Shown here piece by piece: positions 1 to 10,369 of a DNA stretch of 64,000 nucleotides. The stretch spans positions 226,831 through 290,830 of the forward strand of contig NZ_BBJC02000004.1 in the NCBI RefSeq assembly GCF_000739715.2, given 5' to 3'. Below the pieces are notes generated by a model, which worked only from the letters and a program-made list of their open reading frames with translations, did no database searches and was not told the DNA's origin. A program made the position numbers and the translations under genes. This DNA is from Falsirhodobacter sp. alg1 (GTDB taxonomy: Bacteria > Pseudomonadota > Alphaproteobacteria > Rhodobacterales > Rhodobacteraceae). Position 1 is the first letter of the stretch, and each line of letters begins with the position of its first letter.

Positions 1-11
1 TTTTTATCAGA

Positions 12-695
12 TCACGCCGCTTCCTTGGCCGAAATCTCGGCCCATGCCTGATTGATATGGACCAAACGCTGCTCTGCCAGCTGCACCGCCTCGGCCGGGA
101 CGCCCCGTGCGATCAGACGGTCAGGGTGGTTATCCCGAACCGCCCGCTTCCATGCAATGCGGATGGTCGACATGTCCGAATCCGGTGACACGCCCAGCAC
201 ATCATAGGGGTCGCAATTTTCACCCGGGGCATAGCGGCGGCGCAGAATGCGGAAACAGCGGTCACCGACGCCGAAGATCCGCGCGACTTCGCGCAGAAAG
301 ATGTCCTCCGGTTCCGAATAGGTTCCATCCGCACTGGCGATCTGGAACAGCCCCTCAAGCACATCGGTCAGAACCTCGGGGTCGCCGGCGAACATCCGGG
401 CGATCATTCGGGCATATACCTCAAATCCCGCCACATCCTGCCGTGCCAGATTGAACACGCGGGCAGCATTTGCCTCTTCGCCCGCCGGAATGGCAAAGAC
501 GCGCCGGAAGGCCGCAACCTCACCGCGCGTTACCTCACCATCTGCCTTTGCCATCTTGGCCCCCAGCCCGATGACGGCAATGGTAAAGCCGACCGATCGG
601 TCGGGCGGGGCGCGCAGCAGGCCGAACACCTCCGAAAGGGGTTCACCATTGGCGAGGGCAGCAAGCGCCGCCGATATGCGGGACCAGATGGACAT
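12..695 (-). CDS. TerB / J-domain (DjlA-like) co-chaperone
   Basis: A 227-residue protein with two recognisable parts. Residues about 35-150 are helical and acidic and resemble the TerB/DjlA central domain (two similar segments containing KADGE and SADGT). Residues about 163-225 form a C-terminal J domain opening with YDVLGVSPD and carrying the HPD motif at 190-192, which in this family stimulates the ATPase of DnaK. Unlike E. coli DjlA no N-terminal membrane segment is evident, so it is probably cytoplasmic. It lies 31 bp downstream of an acetyltransferase gene on the same strand and may be the end of the ppk-ppx transcription unit. The specific client is unknown. Confidence 0.85.
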   Translation of the reverse strand: MSIWSRISAALAALANGEPLSEVFGLLRAPPDRSVGFTIAVIGLGAKMAKADGEVTRGEVAAFRRVFAIPAGEEANAARVFNLARQDVAGFEVYARMIARMFAGDPEVLTDVLEGLFQIASADGTYSEPEDIFLREVARIFGVGDRCFRILRRRYAPGENCDPYDVLGVSPDSDMSTIRIAWKRAVRDNHPDRLIARGVPAEAVQLAEQRLVHINQAWAEISAKEAA

Positions 696-726
696 GGGTT
701 TATTGTAACGCCAAAATTGTCCCTTG

Positions 727-1212
727 TCAGAGAAATTTCTGCATCAGCACCAGATCGAGCCATTGGCCCCATTTGTACCCGGCACGCGGCACAAGGGCAA
801 CGTGCTGATATCCGAGCGCTTCGTGAAATGAAACGCCGTCGGAGTTCTGGGCGGTGATGGCTGCCAGCATCGAATGCGCGCCCATGGCCCTGGCATGGTC
901 CTCGACCGCCTTCATCAGCGCACGCCCAATGCCCCGCCCTTTGAACCTGGGGTTCGTGGCAATCGTATGTTCCATTGTCAGCCGATAGCCATGGCCGGGC
1001 CTGAACTGCGCATAGGTGGAGAAGCCGGTAATCTCGCCTTCCTCTTCGGCCACGAAAACGGCAAATCCCTGTACCGGACGTTCGCGGATTGCGGTCTCCA
1101 CCTCGGCCGGTGTCTTTTCCACCTCGGAAAAATTGGCAAGGCTGTCGGTTATCATGGCATTCCAGAGCGCGCGGATCTGGGGGGCATCAGCCAATGTGGC
1201 AGGGCGTATCAT
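727..1212 (-). CDS. GNAT family N-acetyltransferase (phosphinothricin acetyltransferase-like)
   Basis: A 161-residue single-domain GNAT protein. It starts with MIRPATLADAPQIRALWN and has the acetyl-CoA binding signature RFKGRGIGRALM at about residues 93-104, then a C-terminal strand with GYQHVALVPRAGYKWGQW. The aromatic tail and overall plan match the Pat/YncA-like subgroup that acetylates small amines such as phosphinothricin or methionine sulfoximine, but substrate cannot be told from sequence. The start is supported by an AAAGG about 8 nt upstream. It follows ppx by 30 bp on the same strand. Confidence 0.85.
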   Translation of the reverse strand: MIRPATLADAPQIRALWNAMITDSLANFSEVEKTPAEVETAIRERPVQGFAVFVAEEEGEITGFSTYAQFRPGHGYRLTMEHTIATNPRFKGRGIGRALMKAVEDHARAMGAHSMLAAITAQNSDGVSFHEALGYQHVALVPRAGYKWGQWLDLVLMQKFL

Positions 1213-1242
1213 CGGGCAACCTTTCGCAGGGATTCCCCAGCG

Positions 1243-2814
1243 TTAGCGGGCGTCAGCGTCCTGCGCAAGATCGGGAAACACGACATCTGCCTCTGCCTGC
1301 AACGAGGAGACCAGCGATTTGAAGCGCGACTGCGCCACCTCGCCAAACAGATGCTGCCCGCGCTCGGTCAGCGTCAGGGTCAGGATGCGCTTTTTCGGTT
1401 TCCATTTCAGCGTTCCCGTGTCGGCAAGGTCATCCATCGCAAACATCGCGCCGAACCGCATGGCCTTGCCCAGAACCTCGGCTTCGCGGATCTCATCCTC
1501 TGACAGCAGCGAGAAAAGCGCATCGAAACGCGTCCCTGACCGGTTGTTCTTGTAGCGGTGCAGCAGCGCAAGGCCCAGGAATACCCGTCCGGGGTGATCC
1601 AGCCCCCCCAGGTTTGCCCGCGTTGCATTGTCAAAACACAGCTCTGCCCGGTAATCCGGATGGGCACGCCATGTGGTATCATGCAACAGGCAGGCAGCCT
1701 TGATCAGCCGCAGACGGTCCGAGGGGGCATCCTCGAAAATCGGCAGCAGAAATTTGAACAATGTCTTGCCAAAGCCCGGAATGCGCGCCGATCCGGCTTC
1801 GGTGGCGCGGGCCGCCTCGATCAACGGATCCCGTTCACGAAGCTGGTCGGGCATCTGTTCGTACAGCAGCCCCTCACGGATACCGTAGGAGGAAATGTTG
1901 ATCTCGGAAGGCTCGAAGATGCTGACCAGTTCGCGCAACACTTCGCAGGCAAGGGGAACCAGCTCCATCCGCTCGGTCGAGGTGCCGGTTGCCGAGCGCA
2001 GGGCCGAAAGATCCGATTTGGCGATCCAGTCCAGCGTGTCCAGCAGATCGCGCGGCGTCATCCGGTATTCATGCAGTACCCGTAGCGGGTAGCTGCGCCG
2101 CTCCATGTCCAGCCTTGCGATCACCCGCCATGATCCGCCGACCAGAAAGATGCGGTCATTGTCCGGCTGGATCAGCTTTTTCAGATCCTTGAGAATGCCC
2201 TGGATATGGGCGCGACGTTCCTTGGCACCACCTTCGATCTGCTGCAGGCGGAAAGGGCCGAGGGGGGAGGTGCCCCGCAGGCTGACCTTGCCTTCGCCAA
2301 TGCGGGCCAGCTCCATGGAGTTTCCGCCGATATCGCAGACGATTCCCTGTGCGCCCGGCCAACCCAGCAGGACACCCTGGGCCGAAAGGCGCGCTTCCTC
2401 ATCTCCGTCGATGACCCACAGCTTCAGGCCGGTTTCCGCCTCTACCTGTGCCTGAAACGCGGGGCCGTCCTCGGCCTCACGGACGGCGGCGGTGGCCACC
2501 ACTGTCATATCGGCAATTCCCATGCCCCGTGCCAGTGCCGCGAACCGTTTCAGCGCGGCCAGCGCCCGGACCGCACCGCGCGGGTTCAGCCTGTTGGTTT
2601 CGGCAAGGCCAAGGCCCAGACCGCACATCACTTTTTCATTGAAGAAATAGGCGGGGCTGCGTGCAGCCCCGTCAAACACCACCATCCGGACAGAGTTCGA
2701 ACCGACATCCACAACACCTACACGCCGCAAGGCACGAACCGACGGATCGTTGAACAGCGGGCGCCCGAACAGGGCGACCTCCTCGGCCTTTGTCAGCATG
2801 GTTTCAAACGTCAT
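1243..2814 (-). CDS. ppx: Exopolyphosphatase / guanosine pentaphosphatase family (Ppx/GppA)
   Basis: Member of the ASKHA Ppx/GppA phosphatase family, which hydrolyses terminal phosphates of polyphosphate and/or pppGpp. The N-terminal phosphate-1 loop (VGVVDVGSNSVRM, near residue 33) and the second glycine-rich motif (CDIGGNSMEL) are intact. A C-terminal helical HD-type region of about 200 residues follows, giving about 523 residues as in full-length Ppx. An upstream GTG/ATG would add residues, but GGAG lies 6 nt before the ATG at 2814, so that start is preferred. It is 42 bp downstream of ppk1 on the same strand, the standard synthesis/degradation pair. Which substrate dominates is inference. 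Confidence 0.93.
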   Translation of the reverse strand: MTFETMLTKAEEVALFGRPLFNDPSVRALRRVGVVDVGSNSVRMVVFDGAARSPAYFFNEKVMCGLGLGLAETNRLNPRGAVRALAALKRFAALARGMGIADMTVVATAAVREAEDGPAFQAQVEAETGLKLWVIDGDEEARLSAQGVLLGWPGAQGIVCDIGGNSMELARIGEGKVSLRGTSPLGPFRLQQIEGGAKERRAHIQGILKDLKKLIQPDNDRIFLVGGSWRVIARLDMERRSYPLRVLHEYRMTPRDLLDTLDWIAKSDLSALRSATGTSTERMELVPLACEVLRELVSIFEPSEINISSYGIREGLLYEQMPDQLRERDPLIEAARATEAGSARIPGFGKTLFKFLLPIFEDAPSDRLRLIKAACLLHDTTWRAHPDYRAELCFDNATRANLGGLDHPGRVFLGLALLHRYKNNRSGTRFDALFSLLSEDEIREAEVLGKAMRFGAMFAMDDLADTGTLKWKPKKRILTLTLTERGQHLFGEVAQSRFKSLVSSLQAEADVVFPDLAQDADAR

Positions 2815-2856
2815 CATTGTCTCCGGTAGGCGGGATATTGGGTCGGCACGCACGTG

Positions 2857-5067
2857 TCAGTCGTTGTCGAGATCTAGATCATGGTCCGCCGAACCGAAAA
2901 GGTGGGAAAGGCGTGACACATCCTTGTCTCCGGCGGTGCCGCGCCCCGAAAGGGACGGATTCTCCATGAAGAACCGATGGCAGGAGAACAGGTTGTCATC
3001 CGCCTCACCTTCGGGTCGGCTGTAGTTTCCGTCGGGGCCGAGGATCCAGCTCTGCGCTTCATCCGCCATGTTGGCAGCCATGATCTGGTCCACGATCTGG
3101 GCCTTGACCGTCGGGTTCTTGGCTTCGACCAGGGTTTCCACGCGGCGGTTCAGGTTGCGGCCCATCCAGTCGGCCGAAGAGAAGAACACGCGCGCCTTGG
3201 GCGAGGGGAGGGCATCCCCATTGCCGAAGCACATGATCCGGCTGTGTTCCAGAAAACGCCCGACGATGGATTTGACGCGGATATTCTCCGAAAGGCCCTT
3301 GATGCCGGGACGTACGCCGCAGATTCCGCGGATCACGAGGCTGATCTTCACACCCGCCTGACTGGCATCATAAAGTGCATCGATGATTTCCGGTTCGATG
3401 ACCGAATTCATCTTGGCCCAGATCTCGGCCGGTTTGCCGGCACGCGCATGTGCCGCCTCGGCTGCGATCAGATCCAGCAGGCGGGGTTTCAGGCTGATCG
3501 GAGAGATCGCCAGATTTTCCAGCTTTTCGGGTTGCACGTAGCCCGACAGGTAGTTGAAGACCCGTGTGGCATCGCGGCCAAGCGCAGGATCGCAGGTAAA
3601 GAACGACAGGTCGGTATAGATCCGTGCGGTAATGGGGTGGTAGTTGCCCGTCCCGTAGTGGGTATAGGTGACCAGCTTGTCCCCCTCACGCCGCACCACC
3701 GTGCTGATCTTGGCATGGGTCTTGTAGTTCATGAATCCGTAAACCACATGCGCGCCGGACCGTTCCAGGCGGCGGCTTTGGCGGATGTTGGCGGCCTCGT
3801 CGAAGCGGGCCTTCAGCTCCACCAGCGCGGTGACGGATTTTCCGGCCTCTGCCGCCTCGCACAGCGCGCCCACGATCGGGCTGTCGGTGGATGTCCGGTA
3901 CAGCGTCTGCTTGATCGCCAGAACATTCGGATCGCTAGCGGCCTGCTGCAAGAAGCGGACGACCATGTCGAATGTTTCATAGGGGTGATGCAGCAGCATG
4001 TCCTTCTGCTGGATCGCGGCGAACATGTCACCTTCGAAATCCTGAACCCGTTCCGGTACGCGGGGCGTGAAGCTGGGCCACAGAAGGTTCGGGTGGGATG
4101 ATACCACCAGTTCCTTGAGGTCCGCCATGCCGATCAGGCCGCGAACGGCGACGATCTCGCTGTCCTTCACGCCAAGTTCGCTCTTGATCAGGGCAAACAG
4201 TTCGGGCGGTGCACCTGCGCTGATCGTCAGGCGGATGACGTCGCCGCGGCGGCGCCGTTTCAATGCGGTCTCGAACTCCCGCACCAGATCCTCGGCTTCT
4301 TCCTCCACCTCCAGATCGCTGTCCCGAAGCACGCGAAAGCTGCAGTGACCGCGTGCGGCATAGCCGGGGAACAGCATGTCCAGATGCAGCAGCAACAGCT
4401 CTTCCAGCGGCAGAAAGCGCGTTTCATCCGCCGTCCGTCCCGGAAGCGGAATGAAGCGGTCGATCTGCTGCGGAATGGGCAGCAGGGCCTGTAGCCGACG
4501 CTGATCCGAAGTGCGTTCCAGTTGCAGGCCCAGACAGAATCCGGTGTTCGGAATAAAGGGAAAGGGGTGCGCCGGATCGATTGCCAGCGGCGACAGAACC
4601 GGGAAAACAGCTGAAAGGAAGTGCTGTTCAAGATATTGCAGATCGCGCCGCGTCAGCTTGGAGCGCGTCATGAGGCGCAGGCCTTCGCTTTCCATCTGGC
4701 GGCGGATACGGTTGTAGACGACCTGCTGCGTCCGCATCAGGCGCCGTGCCTCGGTATGGACCAGTTCCAGCTGCTGGCTGGGGGAACGCCCATCCTCTGA
4801 CAGGCCCGGTTTGGACCGACGGGCCAGCGCGCGCAGACCTGCGACGCGGACGGTATAGAATTCATCAAGGTTGGCATCGGAGATCGACAGGAACCGGAGC
4901 CGCTCCAGCAATGGTACGGCCGGGTTCGACGCCTCCTCCAGCACGCGCCAGTTGAAGCTGAGCCAGCTGAGTTCACGGTTGAAAAAGCGCTTCGGGCCCT
5001 GGATTTCCGACAACGGAAGGGTCACAGGCTCGGCGAACGGGGTGCGGAGGAAATCGGCGGCGGTCAT
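2857..5067 (-). CDS. ppk1: Polyphosphate kinase 1
   Basis: A 736-residue Ppk1, reversibly transferring the gamma-phosphate of ATP to polyphosphate. The four-domain layout is visible: N-terminal helical domain starting at FFNRELSWLSFNWRVL, the head domain, and two phospholipase-D-like domains. The autophosphorylated histidine corresponds to H451 in YKTHAKIS, and the second conserved histidine to H608 in LEHSRIM. Length is normal for the family. hdaA lies 80 bp upstream in the same orientation and ppx follows, so polyphosphate turnover is probably one transcription unit. The intergenic region before it contains a single CTGTCAT but no clear two-repeat Pho box. Confidence 0.96.
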   Translation of the reverse strand: MTAADFLRTPFAEPVTLPLSEIQGPKRFFNRELSWLSFNWRVLEEASNPAVPLLERLRFLSISDANLDEFYTVRVAGLRALARRSKPGLSEDGRSPSQQLELVHTEARRLMRTQQVVYNRIRRQMESEGLRLMTRSKLTRRDLQYLEQHFLSAVFPVLSPLAIDPAHPFPFIPNTGFCLGLQLERTSDQRRLQALLPIPQQIDRFIPLPGRTADETRFLPLEELLLLHLDMLFPGYAARGHCSFRVLRDSDLEVEEEAEDLVREFETALKRRRRGDVIRLTISAGAPPELFALIKSELGVKDSEIVAVRGLIGMADLKELVVSSHPNLLWPSFTPRVPERVQDFEGDMFAAIQQKDMLLHHPYETFDMVVRFLQQAASDPNVLAIKQTLYRTSTDSPIVGALCEAAEAGKSVTALVELKARFDEAANIRQSRRLERSGAHVVYGFMNYKTHAKISTVVRREGDKLVTYTHYGTGNYHPITARIYTDLSFFTCDPALGRDATRVFNYLSGYVQPEKLENLAISPISLKPRLLDLIAAEAAHARAGKPAEIWAKMNSVIEPEIIDALYDASQAGVKISLVIRGICGVRPGIKGLSENIRVKSIVGRFLEHSRIMCFGNGDALPSPKARVFFSSADWMGRNLNRRVETLVEAKNPTVKAQIVDQIMAANMADEAQSWILGPDGNYSRPEGEADDNLFSCHRFFMENPSLSGRGTAGDKDVSRLSHLFGSADHDLDLDND

Positions 5068-5147
5068 GGGAAAAGTATATATCCAAAGCTGCGTGCAGTC
5101 ATGGGTGAATATGTATCCTGTATGACATGACAGGGGCGTGACGAGGG

Positions 5148-5825
5148 TCAGGCGGCACGGTCTTCGATGATTTCTCCGGCCAGTTGTCGTGTGATGGGGC
5201 GGCGCTCGGCAAGCGAACGGGAGTCGAGTGCGGCAACGATGGCGCGTGCGGTGCCAAGATCGCGATCCATGCGCGCCACCAGGAATTGGACCAGTGCAGG
5301 TTGCACTGCAATCTGCCGGTCTGCAAACAATTTCACCAGAACGGCGGATAACAAGGCATCATCCGGCGCATCCAGCCGGGCCAGCGGGGCGGCAAGCATC
5401 CGGCTGCGGATATCGGCAAGCTCCAGCCCCCAATCGCGCGGCGGGGCCGAAGCGGTAACCAGAAACGGGCGTTTTCGTTCGGCCAGTAAGTTGTGCAGGT
5501 GGAACAGCGCCGCCTCCGCTTCGGGTTCGCCTGCCAGACGGTCGGCATCTTCCAGCACCAATGCAGGCTCTCGTGACAGGGCGGTGATGTCGGCACCGGG
5601 CAGGGCACCCGAATCCACCAGTACGGCATTCGCCTCGGCGGCCCAGACGTGGGCCAGATGGGTCTTGCCCGCGCCGTGCGGACCGGACAGCACCATTTTG
5701 CCCTGTGGCCAGTTGCGCCAGCCTTCCAATGCGGCAAGGGCAAGCGCATTGGCGGGGGAGACGAACAGATCCTCCCTTCCCAAGGCGGGCCGTGCCGGCA
5801 GATCGAAGGCCAGTTGTCGTGTCAT
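5148..5825 (-). CDS. hdaA: DnaA-related replication regulator HdaA
   Basis: A 225-residue AAA+ protein related to the ATPase domain of DnaA but lacking the DNA-binding domain IV, as in Hda/HdaA. It opens with the short clamp-binding-like segment RQLAFDLPARPA, which in Hda proteins docks on the beta sliding clamp. The Walker A GPHGAGKT is at residues 48-55 and a Walker B-like LVLEDAD at 89-95. The family promotes hydrolysis of DnaA-ATP after initiation (RIDA). Its start overlaps the stop of the upstream membrane protein gene by 4 nt, so the two are translationally coupled. Confidence 0.88.
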   Translation of the reverse strand: MTRQLAFDLPARPALGREDLFVSPANALALAALEGWRNWPQGKMVLSGPHGAGKTHLAHVWAAEANAVLVDSGALPGADITALSREPALVLEDADRLAGEPEAEAALFHLHNLLAERKRPFLVTASAPPRDWGLELADIRSRMLAAPLARLDAPDDALLSAVLVKLFADRQIAVQPALVQFLVARMDRDLGTARAIVAALDSRSLAERRPITRQLAGEIIEDRAA

Positions 5826-6901
5826 CCCTGATCTTCACGATAGGGCTGGTCATCCACGCCCTGATACATCCTGCTGGATTTATACTGGGCAACGGCAAAG
5901 CGCATCAAGACGCCCAATGCAGCCGCAACGGGCACCGCCACCAGCATCCCGACAAAGCCGAACATCGCACCGAAGGCGGAGAGGGCGAACAGCAGCCATA
6001 CCGGGTGCAGCCCGATGGAATTGCCCACCAGCCGCGGCGTCAGAATATTGCCTTCGACGAACTGGCCGGACTGGAAGATGGCCCAGATCAGGATGATCGA
6101 CCACCAGTCTCCCCAGAACTGGAACAGTGCCAGTCCGATGGCCAGACCGCCACCCACCAGCGCGCCGACATAGGGGATGAACGTCAGGAAACCGGCGATC
6201 GCCCCGACAACGGCCCCGAAGTTCAGCCCCGCCGCCATGAGCGTCAGGGCATAATAGGTGCCAAGGATGACGCAGACCGTGGTTTGCCCGCGGACAAAGC
6301 CTGCCAGCGCACGGTCGATTTCCTTGCTCAGCTCCCGGATCGTGGGTGCATGTTCACGGGGCAGCAGGGTGTCTATCTTTGCCACCATCTTGTCCCAGTC
6401 CAAAAGCAGATAGAAGGCGACGACGGGCACCACGATCATGAAGACGACGGCGTTGATGACCGAGAACACCGATGCCAGCAGCGAGTTCGCCATCTGCCCG
6501 CCGCGTTGCTGGATCGTCTGGCCCAGCGAATCGAGGGTCTGGCGGATGGTGGAGGTTTCGTCGTTCAACTGCGGAAACCTGTCCAGCAGGAACGCCTGAA
6601 GCTGGCGGAAGATTTCGGGGGCGGCATTGATCAGCTGGGTCAGCTGGTTGGCAAGCGTCGGAATGACAGCAAGGACCAGCAGCACGAAAATCAGCACCGT
6701 GGCAATGGCGATGATGGCGGTGGAGACGGTGCGGCTCAGCCCTAGACGTTCCAGTTTATCCGCCAGCGGATCAAGGAAATAGGCAACCGCCCCCCCCACG
6801 ATGAACGGCAGGATGACGTCGCCCATGACCCAGAGCATCCCCAGAAAGACAACCGCAGCGATCCCCCACCATTTCGCCTGTTCGAGTTGCGTTGCCCGCA
6901 T
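5822..6901 (-). CDS. AI-2E (PerM/TqsA) family transporter
   Basis: A 359-residue polytopic membrane protein of the AI-2E transporter family. The N-terminal pair of hydrophobic segments (from about residue 12), the long amphipathic region, and the conserved C-terminal block ([20 protein letters not shown], then [20 protein letters not shown]) are typical. Despite the name, substrates are mostly unknown; some members export autoinducer-2 and others are Na+/H+ antiporters. The reading frame extends further upstream, but AGAGGG sits about 6 nt before the ATG at 6901 and the family's N terminus fits here. It is the first gene of the run leading into hdaA-ppk1-ppx and is divergent from proS. Confidence 0.9.
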   Translation of the reverse strand: MRATQLEQAKWWGIAAVVFLGMLWVMGDVILPFIVGGAVAYFLDPLADKLERLGLSRTVSTAIIAIATVLIFVLLVLAVIPTLANQLTQLINAAPEIFRQLQAFLLDRFPQLNDETSTIRQTLDSLGQTIQQRGGQMANSLLASVFSVINAVVFMIVVPVVAFYLLLDWDKMVAKIDTLLPREHAPTIRELSKEIDRALAGFVRGQTTVCVILGTYYALTLMAAGLNFGAVVGAIAGFLTFIPYVGALVGGGLAIGLALFQFWGDWWSIILIWAIFQSGQFVEGNILTPRLVGNSIGLHPVWLLFALSAFGAMFGFVGMLVAVPVAAALGVLMRFAVAQYKSSRMYQGVDDQPYREDQG

Positions 6902-6949
6902 TGTCACCCTCTTGAATGTTATGGCAAGGAATGGCCCATACCCCGCGAT

Positions 6950-6980
6950 GCTGCAAGCAAAAGCGCGTTGCGCTTGCAGC
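6950..6980. repeat. 9-bp perfect inverted repeat in the proS/AI-2E divergent region
   Basis: GCTGCAAGC (6950-6958) and its exact reverse complement GCTTGCAGC (6972-6980) are separated by 13 nt. It lies between the divergent AI-2E transporter and proS genes, within 50-85 bp of both start codons. It could be an operator or an mRNA hairpin in the proS leader. There is no T-run, so a terminator is unlikely. Confidence 0.5.
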
Positions 6981-7034
6981 GTGTGCGCCAAGGCCGTACA
7001 CCGCAGTTTGACCCTTTTTCTCTATGAGGCCCCA

Positions 7035-8372
7035 ATGCGCCTGAGCCGTTATTTCCTGCCTGTCCTGAAGGAAAACCCGTCCGAGGCGCAAATTGTGTCT
7101 CACCGCTATATGTTGCGCGCTGGCATGATTAAGCAACAGGCTGCAGGGATTTATTCCTGGCTGCCGTTGGGCTTCAAGGTTCTGAAGCGGATCGAGCAGA
7201 TCGTGCACGAGGAGCAGATCCGCGTCGGCCATATTCCGTTGATGATGCCGACGCTGCAACCTGCGGATCTTTGGCGGGAATCCGGCCGTTATGACGACTA
7301 CGGCCAAGAAATGCTGCGCATCAAGGACCGGCAGGGGCGCGAGATGCTCTATGGCCCCACGAACGAGGAGATGATCACCGACATCTTCCGCAGCCATGTG
7401 AACAGCTACAAGGAGCTGCCGCTGACGCTGTATCATGTGCAGTGGAAATTCCGTGACGAGATGCGCCCGCGTTTCGGCGTAATGCGTGGTCGCGAGTTCC
7501 TGATGAAGGACGGCTATTCCTTCGACATCGACCGTGATTCCGCGCTGCATGCCTACAACCGCCATATGGTCAGCTATTTGCGGACGTATGAGCGGATGGG
7601 GCTGACCGCCATTCCAATGCGCGCGGCCTCCGGCCCCATTGGCGGCGACAATACCCATGAATTCCTGGTTCTGGCCGAAACCGGCGAGAGCGAGGTGTTC
7701 TATGACAGCGCCGTCACCGATCTGCGTCTGGGAACGCGTGAGTTCGACGCCGAGGATCGTGAAACCGTGGCAGAAATCTGCGCCGAGTTCACATCATCCT
7801 ATGCGCGCACCGACGAAACCCATGACGAGGCTTTGTTCAACGAGGTCCCGGAAGAGCGTCGCCGCGTGGCCCGCGGGATCGAGGTCGGCCAGATCTTCTA
7901 CTTCGGAACCAAGTATTCCGAAGCCATGGGGGCCAATGTCGTGACCTCTTACGGCAGCCGCGTGCCTGTGGAAATGGGCAGCCACGGGATCGGCGTCAGC
8001 CGTCTGCTGGGCGCGATCATCGAGGCGAACCACGATGACAAGGGCATCATCTGGCCCGAGGGTGTTACCCCGTTCCACGTGGGCATCGTGAACCTGAAGC
8101 AGGGCGATTCTTCGACCGATAGTGCCTGCAACGCGCTTTATTCCGCGCTGGTCGGCAAGGGGTTGGAGCCGCTGTACGATGACCGCGAGGAACGTGCCGG
8201 TGCCAAGTTCGCCACGATGGATCTGATCGGTCTGCCATGGCGGATTACGGTCGGTCCGCGCGGTCTGGCGGCGGGCAAGGTGGAACTGACATCGCGCCGC
8301 ACCGGGGAAAGCGAAGAAGTATCGCTGGAAACTGCAGTGGAGCGTGTTGCCCAGATCTACGGCGTGCTCTGA
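7035..8372 (+). CDS. proS: Proline--tRNA ligase (short alphaproteobacterial type)
   Basis: Class II aminoacyl-tRNA synthetase charging tRNA-Pro. The protein starts [15 protein letters not shown] and includes motif 1 ([20 protein letters not shown]), motif 2 ([16 protein letters not shown]) and motif 3 ([17 protein letters not shown]), followed by the anticodon-binding domain. At 445 residues it lacks the YbaK-like editing insertion found in the 570-residue E. coli enzyme, as is normal for alphaproteobacterial ProS. The frame is open for 78 codons upstream, but the conserved N terminus and a GAGG 6-7 nt upstream fix the start at 7035. The lolC/E gene follows after 32 bp. Confidence 0.97.
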   Translation: MRLSRYFLPVLKENPSEAQIVSHRYMLRAGMIKQQAAGIYSWLPLGFKVLKRIEQIVHEEQIRVGHIPLMMPTLQPADLWRESGRYDDYGQEMLRIKDRQGREMLYGPTNEEMITDIFRSHVNSYKELPLTLYHVQWKFRDEMRPRFGVMRGREFLMKDGYSFDIDRDSALHAYNRHMVSYLRTYERMGLTAIPMRAASGPIGGDNTHEFLVLAETGESEVFYDSAVTDLRLGTREFDAEDRETVAEICAEFTSSYARTDETHDEALFNEVPEERRRVARGIEVGQIFYFGTKYSEAMGANVVTSYGSRVPVEMGSHGIGVSRLLGAIIEANHDDKGIIWPEGVTPFHVGIVNLKQGDSSTDSACNALYSALVGKGLEPLYDDREERAGAKFATMDLIGLPWRITVGPRGLAAGKVELTSRRTGESEEVSLETAVERVAQIYGVL

Positions 8373-8404
8373 ACACCTGCTCGCGAACAGAAATGAGGCC
8401 ATAG

Positions 8405-9685
8405 ATGGCAACGAAACCGTTTTCACGTTTCGAATGGATGATCGCGTGGCGCTATCTGCGCGCGCGTCGTGCCGAGGGCGGCGTGTCGGTCATGACCTGG
8501 ATCAGTCTGATCGGCATCACGCTGGCGGTTTTCGCCCTGATCGCCACCCTGTCTGTTCGCGCGGGCTTTCGCGCCGAGTTCGTGGATACGATCCTGGGCG
8601 CGAACAGCCATGTCACCGTCTATACGCAGGATACGGTCAACGCCGACGGCGTAAGAGAGCGGGGGATCAGGGATTACGACACCGAGGCTGCCAATCTGGC
8701 GGCTGTGGAGGGTGTGACCCGTGCCGCCCCCCTGATCCGTGGCCAGGTCATGGTCACCTCGGGCGATGTGTCAGGGCTTGGGGATGTCTATGGCATCCGG
8801 CTGGAGGATCTGCGGGCCATTCCGCGTATCGGAGACGGTGCCGAGGCGCGGGGGTCACTGGATAATTTCCAGAACGGCGTCGCCGTGGGGGAGCAGATGG
8901 CCCGTGACATGGGCCTCAAGGTGGGGGATGTCATCCGCCTGACCTCTGCGAACGGGGTGCGGACGGCCTTCGGTACAAGCCCCCGCGTCAACGGATATAC
9001 CATCGAATACATCTTCAGTGCCGGTCGCTACGACATCGACAAGACGCGCCTGTACATGCCCTTTGCCGAGGCCCAGAGCTTTTTCAACCGCGAAGGTTTC
9101 GCGGATGAGATCGAGGTGATGGTGGAAAACCCCGAGCAGGTCGAAAGCTATATGCCGGCGCTCATGAATGCCTCCAGCCCGACAACATTCTTCTGGACGT
9201 GGCGGGACGGGGCAGGCTCTTTCCTGCGGGCCCTGGACGTGGAGGATAACGTGATGTTCGTGATCCTCTCGATCCTCGTGCTGATCGCGACGATGAATAT
9301 CGTGTCCGGCCTGATCATGCTGGTAAAGAACAAGGGCCGCGACATCGGCATCCTGCGGACCATGGGGCTGACCGAAGGATCCATCCTGCGGATCTTCTTC
9401 ATCTGCGGGGCCGGAACGGGCATTGTCGGCACGCTGGCCGGGCTGATCTTGGGCTGTCTGTTCGCCATCTACATCGATCCTATCTTCAGCCTTGTGAACT
9501 ACGTGTCCGGCGGCAACGTCTGGGATCCCGAGATCCGGGGGATCTATCACCTGCCGGCCAAGCTGCAATTGCACGATGTGCTGACGGCCATTTCGCTTTC
9601 GTTGGGCCTGTCATTCATCATCACGATCTTTCCGGCCCGTCGTGCGGCGCGGATGAACCCTGTGGAGGCCCTGCGTTATGAATGA
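8405..9685 (+). CDS. lolC: Lipoprotein-releasing ABC transporter permease (LolC/LolE type)
   Basis: A 426-residue inner-membrane permease of the MacB/FtsX-type family. It has an N-terminal transmembrane segment near residues 25-47 ([20 protein letters not shown]), a periplasmic domain of about 230 residues, and three C-terminal membrane helices beginning at [20 protein letters not shown]. The family extracts outer-membrane lipoproteins from the inner membrane and hands them to LolA. Alphaproteobacteria usually have a single LolC/E gene that forms a homodimer; only one is present here, so the symbol is approximate. It overlaps lolD by 8 nt. Confidence 0.93.
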   Translation: MATKPFSRFEWMIAWRYLRARRAEGGVSVMTWISLIGITLAVFALIATLSVRAGFRAEFVDTILGANSHVTVYTQDTVNADGVRERGIRDYDTEAANLAAVEGVTRAAPLIRGQVMVTSGDVSGLGDVYGIRLEDLRAIPRIGDGAEARGSLDNFQNGVAVGEQMARDMGLKVGDVIRLTSANGVRTAFGTSPRVNGYTIEYIFSAGRYDIDKTRLYMPFAEAQSFFNREGFADEIEVMVENPEQVESYMPALMNASSPTTFFWTWRDGAGSFLRALDVEDNVMFVILSILVLIATMNIVSGLIMLVKNKGRDIGILRTMGLTEGSILRIFFICGAGTGIVGTLAGLILGCLFAIYIDPIFSLVNYVSGGNVWDPEIRGIYHLPAKLQLHDVLTAISLSLGLSFIITIFPARRAARMNPVEALRYE

Positions 9686-10352
9686 GATGCTGGTGCTTGA
9701 GGGGCTGCGCAAACGCTACAACACAGGCCTGCCGAACGAGATCACGGTCTTGGATTACGCCAGCCTGACCGTGGGCAAGGGAGAGGTCGTGGCAATGGTT
9801 GCACCCTCGGGGGCAGGAAAATCCACGCTTCTGCATATTGCCGGATTGCTGGATTCCCCTGATGAAGGGCAGGTCCGGATCGATGGCGTGGATTATGCGG
9901 GCAAGAACGATCGCGCCCGTACCGCAGCGCGGCGCCGCGATATCGGGTTCATCTACCAGTTCCACCATCTGCTGCCCGAATTCACAGCAGCGGAAAATAT
10001 CATCCTGCCGCAGCTTGCCAATGGTGTGCCGCAGGCGGCGGCCCATGCCCGTGCTGACACCCTGTTGGGCCACGTGGGTGTGGGGCACCGAAGCAACCAC
10101 CGTCCCGCAGCCATGTCAGGCGGCGAACAGCAACGTGTCGCGTTCTGCCGGGCGCTGGCGAACGGCCCCAAACTGCTGCTGGCGGATGAGCCTACGGGAA
10201 ACCTGGACCCGAACACGTCGGATCGGGTGTTCGAGGCGCTGATGTCACTGGTGCGGGAAACGGGCCTGTCGGCGCTGATCGCGACGCATAACCTGGCGCT
10301 TGCCGCGCGGATGGACCGTGTCGTCCGTCTGGAAGGCGGCAAGCTGGTCTAG
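9678..10352 (+). CDS. lolD: Lipoprotein-releasing ABC transporter ATPase LolD
   Basis: A 224-residue ABC ATPase of the LolD/MacB subfamily that powers lipoprotein release with the adjacent permease. Walker [10 protein letters not shown] is at residues 42-50 (Ala replaces the usual first Gly), the signature SGGEQ at 147-151, and Walker B LLLADEP at 166-172, with the switch histidine in ATHNLALA. The 8-nt overlap with the permease gene indicates translational coupling. Length and motifs are normal and no degeneration is seen. Confidence 0.95.
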   Translation: MNEMLVLEGLRKRYNTGLPNEITVLDYASLTVGKGEVVAMVAPSGAGKSTLLHIAGLLDSPDEGQVRIDGVDYAGKNDRARTAARRRDIGFIYQFHHLLPEFTAAENIILPQLANGVPQAAAHARADTLLGHVGVGHRSNHRPAAMSGGEQQRVAFCRALANGPKLLLADEPTGNLDPNTSDRVFEALMSLVRETGLSALIATHNLALAARMDRVVRLEGGKLV

Positions 10353-10369
10353 GGCGGCAATCCGGCCCT

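Noticed and set aside
5068-5147. Possible Pho box upstream of ppk1
   Set aside because: Only one CTGTCAT is present; the required second repeat at 11-bp spacing is missing.
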